Of a stretch of 64,000 nucleotides of DNA, positions 35,701 to 46,591 are shown piece by piece. The stretch's first letter is position 1. Every line of letters begins with the position of its first letter. This stretch comes from Closterium sp. Naga37s-1. Taxonomy: Eukaryota; Streptophyta; Zygnematophyceae; Desmidiales; Closteriaceae. A model generated the notes under the pieces. It saw only the letters and a program-made list of their open reading frames with translations, searched no databases and was not told the DNA's origin. The stretch is from the NCBI GenBank assembly GCA_947471745.1, contig CANJKZ010000400.1, positions 806,001-870,000 on the forward strand, written 5' to 3'. A program made the translations under genes and the position numbers.

Positions 35701-38700
35701 CACTCGTGACATCCCCTCCCCTCAGCAGCTCCGTGAGTGGTACACTGCACGCCAGAGGGGTGGGGGTGCTGGTCCGTGCACCTACGTCCTGCGCACCGGC
35801 GACCGCGCGGGTGAGCAGTGCGGGGGTGCGCACTCCACCCAGCGCTGCTTTGGCCGCCTCACGGACGCTTGGCGTCACCAGTTCCCTGAGGCCACTGAGA
35901 TCCCCCGCTGGGGTGAGCTGTCTAGGGCGGGTGTAGCTATCTTTGACCTTGACTTTGATGCTATTCTTGCTGCCGTGTATACTGTGACTATTAGTGATGA
36001 GGGTGACTGTTACCGGTGTTTTCCGCCCGACCCGGGCATTGAGACTGCTGCTCTAGGTACTGGTGAGGCTGCTGCTCTAGGTGCTAGCGAGGCTGCTGCT
36101 CTAGGTGCTAGCGAGGCTGCTGCTCTAGGTGCGTCTACTCCCTCAGGTGCTGGTGAGTCTGCTCTCTCAGGTTCTGCGTCGGCTTCGGCCTCCCACACCT
36201 TCACACTTGACTCGGGGGCTTCTCGCTCCTTCTTTCGAGACCGCACCACACTCACGCCGCTTGGCCGGCCAGTTGCGGTCTCCCTGGCAGACCCCTCTGG
36301 GGGTCCTGTCCTTGCTCACTTCTCCACTGTCCTCCCGTGTCCGGCGGCCCCCTCTGGCACCCTGTCTGGTCTCTACCTCCCCTCGTTCTCTACGAACTTG
36401 GTGAGTGGTGCTGACCTACAGGATGCGGGGGTTCACCAGTTCACTACTGCGAGTCAGCGGGTGACCCACTGCACGGACGCTCGGACACGCCGCCACCTGG
36501 CCACGTTTACACGTCGGCCAGGGTCGAGCCTGTACACACTGACCACTGCGTCTCCTCCAGTCCCTGCGTCTGGTCAGGTAGCTGCGTCGGGTCAGGTGTT
36601 TGCTGCAGCGTCCAGGTCTGGTCCTGAGTCTGCCCCCTGCTCGTGTCGCCTCCTGTCTCACGAGACTCTCCTCTGGCACCACCGCCTTGGCCACCCCTCC
36701 CTGCTTCGTCTCCGGAGCATGGCCTCCCGTGTCCTTGTCTCTGGTCTTCCCCGGTCCCTCCCTCCCCTTCCTCCGGGGCCAGGCCCTACCTGCGTCCCCT
36801 GTGTCGAGGGACGGCAGCGGGCTACCCCTCACTCCTCCCAGTTTCCTCCGACAGAGGCCCCGCTGCAGACGCTTCACATGGACGTGTGGGGCCCGGCCCG
36901 CGTCCGTGGACAGGGTCACGAGCGCTACTTCCTGCTGGTGGTTGACGACTACTCGCGTTACACTACAGTCTTCCCCTTGCGCAGCAAGGGTGATGTCACT
37001 GAGGTGTTGATCGACTGGATCCGCGCAGCTCGTCTCCAGCTCAGGCGGAGCTTTGGCTCGGACTTTCCTGTTCTGCGTCTGCACTCTGACAGAGGCGGAG
37101 AGTTCTCCTCTGGCCTTCTGCGAGCCTACTGTCGTGCACGAGGCATCCGCCAGACCTTCACGCTTCCGGACTCTCCACAGCAAAATGGGATTGCTGAGCG
37201 CCGCATTGGCATGGTCATGGACGTCGCCCGTACGTCCATGATGCATGCGGCTGCCCCCCATTTTCTGTGGCCGTTTGCGGTTCGGTACGCGGCGCATCAG
37301 ATCAACCTTCAGCCCGGGGTCTCCATGCCGGAGACCTCCCCAGCTTTGCTGTGGACGGGGAAGGTTGGCGATGCGTCTGCGTTCCGTGTCTGGGGATCTC
37401 GGGCGTTTGTCCGCGACTTGTCTGCGGACAAGCTGTCCCCTCGTGCTGCTCCTTGCGTCTTCCTGGGTTTCCCCCCTGACGCCCCAGGGTGGCAGTTCTA
37501 CCACCCCACCTCTCGCCGTGTTCCGTCCTCCCAGGACGTCACGTTCGACGAGTCGGTCCCCTACTACCGCCTCTTCCCCTACCGCACTCCGTCCCTCCCC
37601 CCGCCACCGCTCTTCCTTGTACCAGGTCCCCCCCCGGTAGACCCCCTCCCCCCTCAGGGTCCTGCCCCTTCAGGTGTGTCCCAGGTAGACGCTGTTGAGC
37701 CTGTCGAGGTCGCTGGTGACTCTGGTGCTGCTGAGGGTGCTGAGCCTGGGGGTGCTGACTCTAGGGGTGCTGAGCGTGTGGGTGCTACGCCTGGGGGTGC
37801 TGAGCCTGGGGGTGCTGAGCCTGGGGGTGCTGAGTCTGGGGGTACTACGACTGGGGGTGCTGAGCCTGGGGGTACTACGCCTGGAGGTGCTGAGCCTGGG
37901 GGTGCTGCGTCTGGGGGTGCTGAGCCTGGGGGTACTACGCCTGGAGGTGCTGAGCCTGGGGGTGCTACGCCTGGTGGTGCTGTGCCTGGCGGTTCACCGG
38001 GTGCTCCCTCTCGCCGAGAGCCACTCTCTCCCCAGGAGCTGCGTGAGTGGTTTGCCCGGCGCTGGAGGCGAGCTGCTGGAGCTGCTGGAGCTGGAGGTGC
38101 TGCGGGTACTGGAGGTTCTGTTGCTTCTGAGGGAGCTGGTGCCACGGGTCCCGGAGGTGCTCGTACTGGGAGTTCTGGAGCTGCTGGACCTGCGGGTACT
38201 TCTGGAGCTGGAGTTGCTGCGGGTGTTGGCGCGGAGGCTACTGCTGTCGGTCCTGGAGGCAGTCCTGCTGGGGGTACTACTGGTGCTGCTGGGGGTTCTG
38301 GAGCTGGAGCTGCTACTGGTGCTGGTGCTGCCCCTGCGGGTGCTGGTGCTGTCCCTCCTGTGTCTGGAGTCGCCGCGCGGCCTCGGCCGTACTTCGTTCC
38401 GCTCCTTCAGCAGGTTCTTGGTCTCCCGCCTTCTACTGGTCCTCCTCCTCCCTTAGAGTGTCCACAGCCTGTCCCGTCGCAGTTACAGTTACAGCCGGCC
38501 TCCCCACTGCCTGCTCCGTCTCCCTACACTGGTCCTACTGGAGGTCTTGCTGAGCGTCGTGAGCCTGCGTCTCGCCCTGCGTCGCCTGTCCGTGCTGCTC
38601 GCACTAGTGGTCGCGGTTCGCGTCAGCGTCCTCCTCCTGTCCTTGGCACGCACCGGATGTCTCTGCGTCCGTCCACTGCTCCTCTGCGTGCCCCTTTGCC

Positions 38701-40642
38701 TTCTCCTCCTGAGTCTTCTCTTCCTACTCTTGCCGACCCGGAGTCGGACTCTCTTCGCGCTGCCAGTCCTACTGTCACGCGTCTCCTTGCTACGGTTGTC
38801 ACTGACCCTTCCTTTGAGTCCACTGCTGCGTCTGCTCTTGTTGCTGAGCTCGTCGACTTTGCTGCTCGCTGTCGCCTAGACTACGTCGCCAGTCTTGTTG
38901 CTGAGTCTGAGTCTGTCTGTCCTCCGTCCGTCGGGGGTGAGTGTGCCCTTGGCACGGACGTCCTTGAGGACAGGCAGGAGGAGTTCCAGTGCTTGGCCGC
39001 TGCTTCACCTCATCTCGTGTCCGTACTGCTTACCCCTGAGGGAGACCCGGATGCACTTGACATCCCGACTCCGCGCTCTTACGCGGAGGCGATAGAGGGT
39101 CCCTACTCCTCTCAGTGGCAGGCAGCTATGGACGCAGAGATGGCTTCCTGGAAGTCCACAGGCACCTACGTTGACGCTGTTCCCCCTCCTGGGGCGAACA
39201 TCGTCAGTGGCATGTGGATTTTCAGGGTGAAGCGACCGCCGGGTTCTCCGCCTGTCTTCAAGGCGCGTTACGTGGCTCGTGGCTTCAGTCAGCGGCAGGG
39301 AGTTGACTACTTTCAGACCTTCTCTCCCACCCCGAAGATGACCACTCTTCGGGTACTGCTGCACATAGCTGCTCACCGTGACTACGAGCTACACTCTCTT
39401 GACTTCAGCACTGCTTTCTTGCAGGGCAGCCTGCACGAGGAGATCTGGCTGCGTCGCCCACCTGGCTTCACTGGGTCTTTTCCTCCTGGCACCCAGTGGA
39501 GCCTACGGCGGCCAGTCTACGGTCTCCGCCAGGCACCGCGTGAGTGGCACGACACACTGAGGACTACACTTGCGGCTCTTGGGTTTGCTCCCTCTACTGC
39601 CGACCCGTCGCTGTTTCTGCGCACCGACACTTCTTTGCCGCCGTTCTACATCCTCGTGTACGTCGACGACTTGGTCTTTGCCACAGCTGACACTGCTGGA
39701 CTAGCCCACGTGAAGTCCGAGCTGCAGAAGAGACACACGTGCACTGACCTGGGTGAACTGCGCAGCTACCTTGGCTTGCAGATCACTCGGGACAGAGCAC
39801 GCCGCACCATTACCCTGACTCAGTCACACATGGTGCAGCAGGTCCTTCAGCGCTTCGGCTTCACGTACTCCTCGCCTCAGGCCACTCCTCTGCCTACTCG
39901 CCACTCGCTCTCAGCTCTGCCTTCGGATGAGTCCGTAGAGTCGAGTGGCCCGTACCCAGAGCTGGTTGGCTGCCTCATGTACCTGATGACCTGCACACGA
40001 CCTGACCTTGCATACCCTCTTAGCATTCTTGCACGCTATGTTGCTCCTGGGAGACACAGACCGGAGCACATGGCTGCAGCGAAGAGGGTGTTGCGCTACT
40101 TGTGCAGTACGTCGGGCATGGGGCTTGTGCTTGGAGGGCAGAGTCCAGTGGTCCTTACTGGGCACGCAGACGCTTCTTGGGCTGACGACCAGGCTACGCA
40201 GCGGTCGTCACAGGGTTACACCTTCAGCCTTGGTTCCGGCTCTGTTTCGTGGCGGGCTACTCGCTCGTCTTCTGTTCTCGGCTCCAGTTGTGAGGCTGAG
40301 ATCTACGCAGGAGCCATGGCTGCACAGGAGCTTCGCTGGCTCACCTACCTGCTGACTGACCTCGGAGAGTTGCCTCGTTCTCCTCCAGTGCTGTACGTAG
40401 ACAACAAGGCCATGCTGGCCTTGTGTCGGGAGCAGCGACTGGAGCACAGAACGAAGCACATTGCTCTCCGCTACTTTATTGCTCGTGAGCTGCAGCAGCG
40501 TGGTCAGCTGCGTCTTGCGTACGTGGCCTCTGAGGCCAACACTGCTGATATCTTCACCAAGGCACTTGCGCCTTGTGACCATCAGCGCTTCTGTACTCAG
40601 CTGGGCCTTGTGCCTACCTTGCCTCACTTGCTCACCTCTTGA
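34640..40642 (+). CDS. Ty1/copia Gag-Pol polyprotein of element 2
   Basis: A single 2000-residue reading frame. In order: Gag (about 1-200); a poly-Gly linker (about 265-335); a Cys/His motif of form C-x12-C-x3-H-x4-C in place of the usual CCHC knuckle; protease (LDSGASRSFF, near 525); integrase with the D, D, E triad in HMDVWGP, LHSDRGGEF and NGIAERR (near 749, 814 and 852); a low-complexity Gly/Ala/Glu/Pro region with repeated GGAEP; reverse transcriptase with YVDDL (near 1675); and RNase H starting GHADASW (near 1840). A continuous Gag-Pol frame is normal for plant copia elements. The frame looks whole. Confidence 0.95.
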
Positions 40643-42028
40643 CCTTGCTTGTACTGTTACATATATATATACCTACTCTTGTTTGTCTAGCCTTTTTTAT
40701 ATATATGTGTACTCCTGCTTGTGAACTGGCCTTGTGGCCTTGAACTTGTGCTCGGAATGTGTGGTGACTTTGTGATCCACCCTGAGCTTGTTTTTTGCTT
40801 TGCTTTGCTTGACTGGTCTTGTGACCCCTTGTTCTCCCCCACTTTGCCTATGGGGGTGTGTCAGATTTATATGACATAGCTACTGTAGGCTAGAGTGGGG
40901 TAGCACATATGGGGTACAGTTTTCTAGGGTTTGCTTCTTGTACCCAACTTTCACTTAGTCATTCTCATTCCTGTTTTTCTTAATTCACAACATAGACCTC
41001 AAGGAGTACGAGGGGTTCACGGCGCAGGATGAGAAGGACTGGAAGGTCTATCTCGATGCAGCAGCGCGTATGCCCACCGGCGTTTGGAGCGTGGCGCAAG
41101 AACAAGGGGAATGTCGTTTCGACGAGTGAGTTCTGTCGAAGTCCTGTAGTTTGACTGTCGTAGCGGTTTTGTTCTTTCCGTCGAAGTGCTGTCGGATTTC
41201 CTGTCGAAGTCGTGCCGTATTACTAACGCATTTGTTCCGAGTTGCAGTTTCCGGTCGCTGCTGGCGACAACAAAAACGGATGTGAGAGCCGGAACCGATT
41301 GGGGAATTGCGCTGTGCGCGGCGATTGGGAAGGTTGCGACGCTTGGCCGGAGGCACGGGAACGTGATTTATCCGGTCCTGAAGAACATGCACGGGACTGC
41401 GCACATGATGGCCGTCGCAGCAACTGTGGCAAGCTTATGGGCGGCCTGCAGGAAGTTGTCGAGGGAAGATATTAAGAAGGATGCCCTGGCTGCCGCAAAC
41501 GCAGCGCTCTACGCCCCGGAGATGGCGACACGGGCTAGTGCGGCTGCCATGGCCGGGCTCGTGTCTGTACTTTTGCACGTCGGCAAGACGTTCTCGGCCA
41601 AGCAGTGGCCCGATCTGCTATATTCGTCGACTGTCGAAGGCCTCGGCTTGACTGATGCCGCCCTGTTGCAAATGGTGCGCGTGGCAGCACAAGTCTGTAC
41701 TCAATGGTGCTGCTGTCGATTTGCTGCCCGTTTGCTGGAGGACGCGTGCTATGGGAGCCTGGCTATGCCAGAAGAAAAGAGCAAGGCGAAGCTGGGCGAC
41801 GAGGAGGCAACAGAGGCGGAAACAGGCGAGCAAGGGGAGTAGTATAGGTGGGCACATTGCGTGGGGGTTTTCGCATCATTCGACAGATGTGTTTGTTGTT
41901 TCGATAGGTTGATCGACAAATGTTCTTTGACTTGATGTTTTCGAGAATGCTCAATTGGTTCATCTTGTCAAGATGGTGTCACAACATGCAATAGGGGAAG
42001 ATGCCATGTAAACCTTGAACAACCTACA

Positions 42029-45000
42029 CTAGGGTCCTCCCACATCACGGTTGCCCGTCGAACTAGGCTGCGTCGAACTAGGCCGCGCGCAAGTTGTTTC
42101 CGTGAATTCTTTCCATTTCTCCTTGCCAAACACCTTCTCCGCCCATTCTGCGGTTCGGAGCTCGACGCGAATGAGCTCCAGAGTGATTCTGAGGCGTTGT
42201 TTGTCCTTCCGGTTTTCCTCTGCAGACTCAACTTTGCGTTTTTTCGTGAGCTGCCTCCCAAAATCCTCCTTGAGAACGATGCCCTCCGAAAGCATGTTGA
42301 TCGAGTGGCCCTTCACAATTGAGTCCAGCTTTTCGATGTCCGTCAACGTAGCCGCGCTGCTGTCGTCGATCCGGAAATGCTCGACGGCCTTCATGACAGC
42401 CTCCATTTTCCGCATTTTTGTCTCGATAGCTTTTGCGGTTGGTGGATTTTCTTTTGGCTGGGCCTCCTTTTCGGGGGTTACGAGGGGTGGAGTCGGTGTG
42501 AACTTGCAGAACTTGACGGCGAAGCCCCTCTTGTAAGCCTGTCGAAGACTATGCCCGTTGTTCAGTGGGCTTGGCCCATCCCAGTACGACCACGCCTTCC
42601 GCACGGTCTCGCAATTGCACCACGGCCACACCACCGCGTCGAAGAACGCCTGGTCGAGCTGGCTGCCCACGCTCTGTCAAGAGGGCGTTGCTTGTTGGGC
42701 TTGCTGTGGATCCTGGGTGGCTTCCTCGGTTGGGCTTTCACGCTCTCGCTCTCCCCCACATTTGCAGCTGCGCTTGTCGCCGCGGTATTCTTCAATGCGT
42801 CGAACGCTTTCTGTAGTTGCGCGAACGCCTCTGTCTTCGCCTCCAACTCAGCTTTCATCGAGCTCTTCTCCCACTCCAATGACTCGACCTGCTTCTCGAG
42901 GTGGTTGATATGGATTTCCTTGTTCCCTCCCTCCTCCTTGTGGAGGTTTATCTCGGCCCGAAGTTGCGTGACGAGGTGCTTGGTGTTGAGGTGAGAGGAT
43001 ACGTCCTGCACGCAAGAACACGTGCAGTCAGTGGGCTGATGCAAAGTCGTAGCTTATAGTTTTGGAAGGACCATCTTATCGTCGCTCTCGACATCGTGGG
43101 GTTGGTCCGCATCTCGATGCCGTACTTGTCGAGCGTGTACACATCGAGCGCCCATTTTTGGAAATCTTTGTCCTTGCACAAACCCGACATCTGCACGTAA
43201 GGGTGACGCTTGCAGTCACAGACGCTGACCCGTTGAAGGGGTGGTCCTCACAATGGACGCAGTACATCGCAAGATCCTCTGCGATAGGCATTCGGGCGGC
43301 TAGCAGGGCCTCCAAGAAACTCTTCGCTGCGTAGTACATATGTTCCTTGTCCTGCTCGTTGTTCCACTCCTGGGCCTGAACATAAACGAACGGGGTGACA
43401 TCGCGAGATGGATGGGCGAGCAAAACTTGCGTTCGACGAAGATGCCAAGTGCTCGACAGATACATACCTCGATGAGCCATAGCTCTGCCTTAGGAGAGAT
43501 GTGCTCCTCGATAGCCTTCAGGACCTTCGGGGGCACTTTGGTCTTCGATCTTCCGATGTAATAGTTGCCCGGTTCCTGCGAAAAATCCGCTTGCATCTGG
43601 ATGGCCGGGCGCGGGATGCCTGTGACGTATGACCTGCGCATCTCGTTCATGTCCCATTGACCCAGCTGTGCGATGGTATCGAGGTCTAAGTTCTTGTCAG
43701 CGAGGATCTGTGCCGCAAAACGTCGAAATATGTGCGTGACTTTCGACAGGATCCACACCGCGCTATTCATCGCCCATGTCACCCATTTGTTGTGCGTCGG
43801 GTAAGGCATCTCTGTCTTCTCTTTGTCGAAGAGGGCGAAGAACAGGTATTTCTTCGACCATGCCTCCGGGTTTGAAAAATACAAGGGGGGCACGATATTC
43901 TCGTTGTTGTAGAAGAGCGGCACGAGGTCGAAAAGGAAGTGTAGCCAGAGGAAAACTGCTCCAAAGCCGCACTGCTGGAAGTCCATGTGTCGAGTCAGGT
44001 ACAAGTGGCCGAGCTTGTTGTCTTTGACGGTCTTCGAATTGCGATAGGCGACCACGAGAATGAAGATCGATGATTCCCCCAGGCTGTTCGTGATGGGCAG
44101 TAGGACGTGAGTGAACATGTTGCAGTAGCGGATCGTACGGATGCTGACCCCTCTGCCCAGCATGTGATGCGCCATCAGAATCATCACCCTCACAACCAAA
44201 GCCTTCCACAGCGACAGACTGGGGTACGCCATCGACGACCCGAAGTACACCTTGGCCCAGTGCGGCAGGATGTCTGAAACAAGAATGCGGAACTGCTCCT
44301 CCATCTAGACATCGTCGAGCGAGCCACGGTGTGGGTCGACGCAGCTCCTGCATAGAGTGGGCAGATACAGCAATTAATAAGTTAGAAAGTGAGTGAGAAG
44401 TTCTCGACCGATGGGGTAGGGAAGCGAACTTACTCGAACTGATAGTCGTGCAGCTGTCACAGCTTGACCGCTAATAGCTGCCTAGCCTCGGTGATGTCGT
44501 CCATCGGTTTTGTGAGTGGTTCGTCAAAGAGTATGGCCTCTACTTTGCACAAGCACCCTAGCGCAGTTAGGCGCGCCAGCATCATCGGTGGGGTGCATTT
44601 CTTCGGCTTCCGTCCTGCTACTCTGGTCCGCCCGGTATCCAAGGAAGCTGCCTGTTCGTCCGTTTCTGTCGACATGTACTCGACGTAAGCCCGCAACCGC
44701 CATTTCGACATCCAAGGCCCATGCAGGTGCTCCTCGTTAAGGAGCGCCGCCCTCCACCCCTTCCCTAAATCCTTGCCGATCTCTCTCCCGACCTCGTCCT
44801 CGTTGATCACTTGCTCCTCGACCGGCACTCCGTTGTTTTTTCCGGGCGCCAGGGTTGCACAGGCCCAAGCCTTGAAATGCATGAAGCCCGAGACGTAGTT
44901 TGGCCGATTGGAATCCTGGTCGATTGCCAGCAGCGAAAGCTGACAACGGTGAATCGCACTTTTGAGTGTTCCCGTCGCTAGGTACGGATTTTCTTCGCCC

Positions 45001-45747
45001 TGTTCATCACCGAGAATGTGGGCTGCCTCCTCTTCTGATATATTTGCCGCGGCAGGGCGCAAAGGGTCCATCCCTTCGACATCGCCCGCCTCGGGCTGTT
45101 CTCCCTGTTCATCCTCGTCATCATTCGTCTCTGCAGGGACGTGGCTGGCTAAGTTCGCTTTGCTGGGTCTTTTCGATGAGCGCAGAGGCGCGGCGGGAGT
45201 GCCTCGCGAAGCGGATGTACCTGCTGGGGGTGGTGGCCTGACCTCAGCCGGAACACCCGTACCCCTTCTCCTACGTCGCCCACCAGTCGAGCTCGGGACA
45301 GCGGCTACTGGTTCCGTTGGTGTTGTCGAACGTTGTGGTGCCGAAGATGATGACGGCTGGTTAGTCGCTTTCGGTGTCAAGGGAGGGGATGTTGTCGAAA
45401 TCGGTCGGATTTCGAAGGGCACCGACCGAAGTCCCTTCTACTACTACAAGTATGGATTGCGTCGTCGAAGGGACTTCGGTCGGTGCCCCCCCCACTTCGA
45501 CATTGACGGCACGTTCCGTCGAGCGTTGATCCGGCGCAATCGGCTGACCCACTACCGGTATGGCTCGTGACGTCGATTGTGGAGCTGTCGAGCCCGGTAT
45601 GGCTCGTGACGTCGAGGGTGGTGGTGTTGAGCACGATATAGCTTGTGACGTCCTAGGGGGTTGCGTCGAGATGGTTTCAACGTCGACAGGTAGCGGTCCT
45701 ACTGCTGCCTGCCTGAAAGGCGTTGTCCTCGACGGATCGTTCTCCAT
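42029..45747 (-). pseudogene. Ndc10/Crypton-like tyrosine recombinase gene, decayed
   Basis: Tyrosine recombinases of this type cut and rejoin DNA through a Tyr-phosphate bond and move Crypton elements. The central exon (44347-43468) carries the signature: a LGRG box (candidate first Arg), KTVKDNK (candidate Lys), HIFR (His and Arg of H-x-x-R), LGQW (Trp) and RRSYVTGIPR (Tyr). Spacing and flanks match the second domain of fungal Ndc10/CBF3 and Crypton proteins. Counting from the Met at 44304, these are H191, R194, W217 and Y226. Upstream lies a low-complexity N-terminus with TSRAIPG-type repeats and a helical domain (RPNYVSGFMHFKAWA). Downstream are a Cys/His cluster, then a coiled coil (HLEKQVESLEWEKSSMKAE) and a basic C-terminus. 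About five frame breaks or stops are seen, so this copy is probably inactive. Substrate and target site are unknown. Confidence 0.65.
45417..45488. other. 22-bp perfect inverted repeat (hairpin)
   Basis: Bases 45417-45438 and 45467-45488 are exact reverse complements separated by 28 bases. The arms begin gggcaccgacc and end ggtcggtgccc. It lies in the N-terminal coding part of the recombinase gene, where the reading frame is also unclear. Confidence 0.95.
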
Positions 45748-46510
45748 CAGTGCCTACCCGAAAGGTCTCGTTGCCGTAGCGCTGGCCTAACTGAGAAAAA
45801 CGATGTTACTGCTGCTCCCAGTTCAGGATTTCATTGAAACCGTTGTTGGGCTGATAACCCTTCCCTTACAGGTGTCCTCAAGGCCTTGGCCTTTGACGTG
45901 GCCGTCATCTGTTGACGTGACCCCTTTGATGGCGACTTACGCAACCCGTCGCCCGTCCGACAGCGACGTCTCGCTCGACCGTCGAAGCGGTCGGTCGACC
46001 GCAGTTGAAGGCGCCGTCGATTGTGACCGTCAGCCGGTTGCGAGACCCGTTACCACTCACGTCGACCGATAGCGCGGTCTGTCAGGCAACGTCGATGGCG
46101 ACGTATGGCGCTGTCACCCGTCTTGTCAGGGGTGCACGGTGCTCGACGGCGATTGGCCAATGCCCGTCGAGCAGTGCTCGATCAATGTCCCCGGAATTGC
46201 AACAGTACGGCTGACATATATACGCGCACAAGAATACGACATTGAGACGGAGGGATTCGGAGGGTTTTTTGGGGGGATTTTTTGCCTGGTCAGGCGGGAG
46301 TTTTGGGGTGACCCAAGGGATTCGGAGGGTTTTTCGATTTGGCCCAATTTCCGAATGTGCCAGAGGGCGTGGGGCGGCATTGATGACGCCAAGCATCCCT
46401 ATATTACTGGAACATTCTCACAACTATTTTTTCGGGTCAAAATCTCAATCCCCTGTTCTTGGATTCTATGTGTACCAACAAACAGCTGTCCCGCCGGCAA
46501 CTGACATACG

Positions 46511-46545
<35 letters not shown>

Positions 46546-46586
46546 CTATCGGGATGGGGGCGACCCTAGACACCGTGCGTTTTCCC
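45748..46586. other. Upstream region of the recombinase gene, TCGA-rich
   Basis: About 840 bases with no supported gene. The part to about 46190 is unusually rich in gtcga/tcgac words, and probably holds the recombinase promoter. Around 46245-46345 two copies of a 'gggattcggagggtttttt'-like word occur. A run of 31 A lies at 46513-46543. Confidence 0.5.
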
Positions 46587-46591
46587 CTATT

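Larger units (their letters stand above)
33305..40989 (+). mobile_element. Ty1/copia LTR retrotransposon 2, appears whole and very recent
   Basis: LTRs of 131 bp at 33305-33435 and 40859-40989 differ at one base by eye, and the 5-bp target duplication ACATA is perfect. The primer-binding site (tggtatagagc) begins at 33436 and a purine-rich tract (atgggggtg) precedes the 3' LTR. A GC-rich repeated leader precedes one long coding region. It lies 70 bases to the right of element 1 in the same exon. The coding region is uninterrupted, so the element looks whole. Confidence 0.95.
22700..41842 (+). pseudogene. Large gene of unknown family, partner of the recombinase gene, split by two copia insertions
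   Basis: Not recognised. Exons 22700-22869, 22931-23110 and 23429-23552 join in phase to a long exon from 23638, which is entered by two retrotransposons and resumes to 41125. A last exon is 41248-41842. The N-terminal 350 residues or so look globular (EDQLNALSEAPKAELDE, SVEQLAKLSIVTS, YATTQRVVTEHEQE). Then come an acidic and Ser-rich stretch, Gln-Glu-Gly repeats (about 24230-24360), a predicted coiled coil (LLQRVAEVEASQKKLVADE), a Lys/Pro/Ala-rich linker and a helical C-terminal domain (TDWGIALCAAIGKVATLGRR). Besides the insertions there are about three breaks, so it is a decayed copy. Its position and tail-to-tail arrangement suggest it belongs to the same mobile unit as the recombinase gene. 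No enzyme motif is visible. Confidence 0.6.
21816..46350. mobile_element. Putative Crypton-type element with two convergent genes, interrupted by two copia insertions
   Basis: Two genes sit tail to tail, with stop codons 186 bases apart. The plus-strand gene is of unknown family (from 22700); the minus-strand gene (to about 45747) carries an Ndc10/Crypton-like tyrosine recombinase domain. On the left is a 105-bp triplicate beginning near a 13-base word, CCGAATCCCTCCG; the inverted form of this word occurs on the right at about 46247-46262, with a shorter relative near 46317. Those words may mark the ends, but Cryptons often lack inverted repeats, so the limits are tentative. Removing the two copia insertions leaves about 9.5 kb. 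Both genes are decayed. The alternative is two unrelated host genes that happen to converge. Confidence 0.5.

Noticed and set aside
36416-37504. Long open frames antisense to the copia coding regions
   Set aside because: They are shadows of GC-rich, biased codon use in Pol on the other strand. They have no family likeness and recur at the same place in every element.
24880-45747. A reassigned stop codon as the reason for in-frame stops in the two genes of the recombinase unit
   Set aside because: The mutase gene ends in TAG with the expected C-terminus, the unknown gene's proposed last exon ends in TGA, and the intact copia frame avoids all three stops. Decay of the unit explains the stops without code change.
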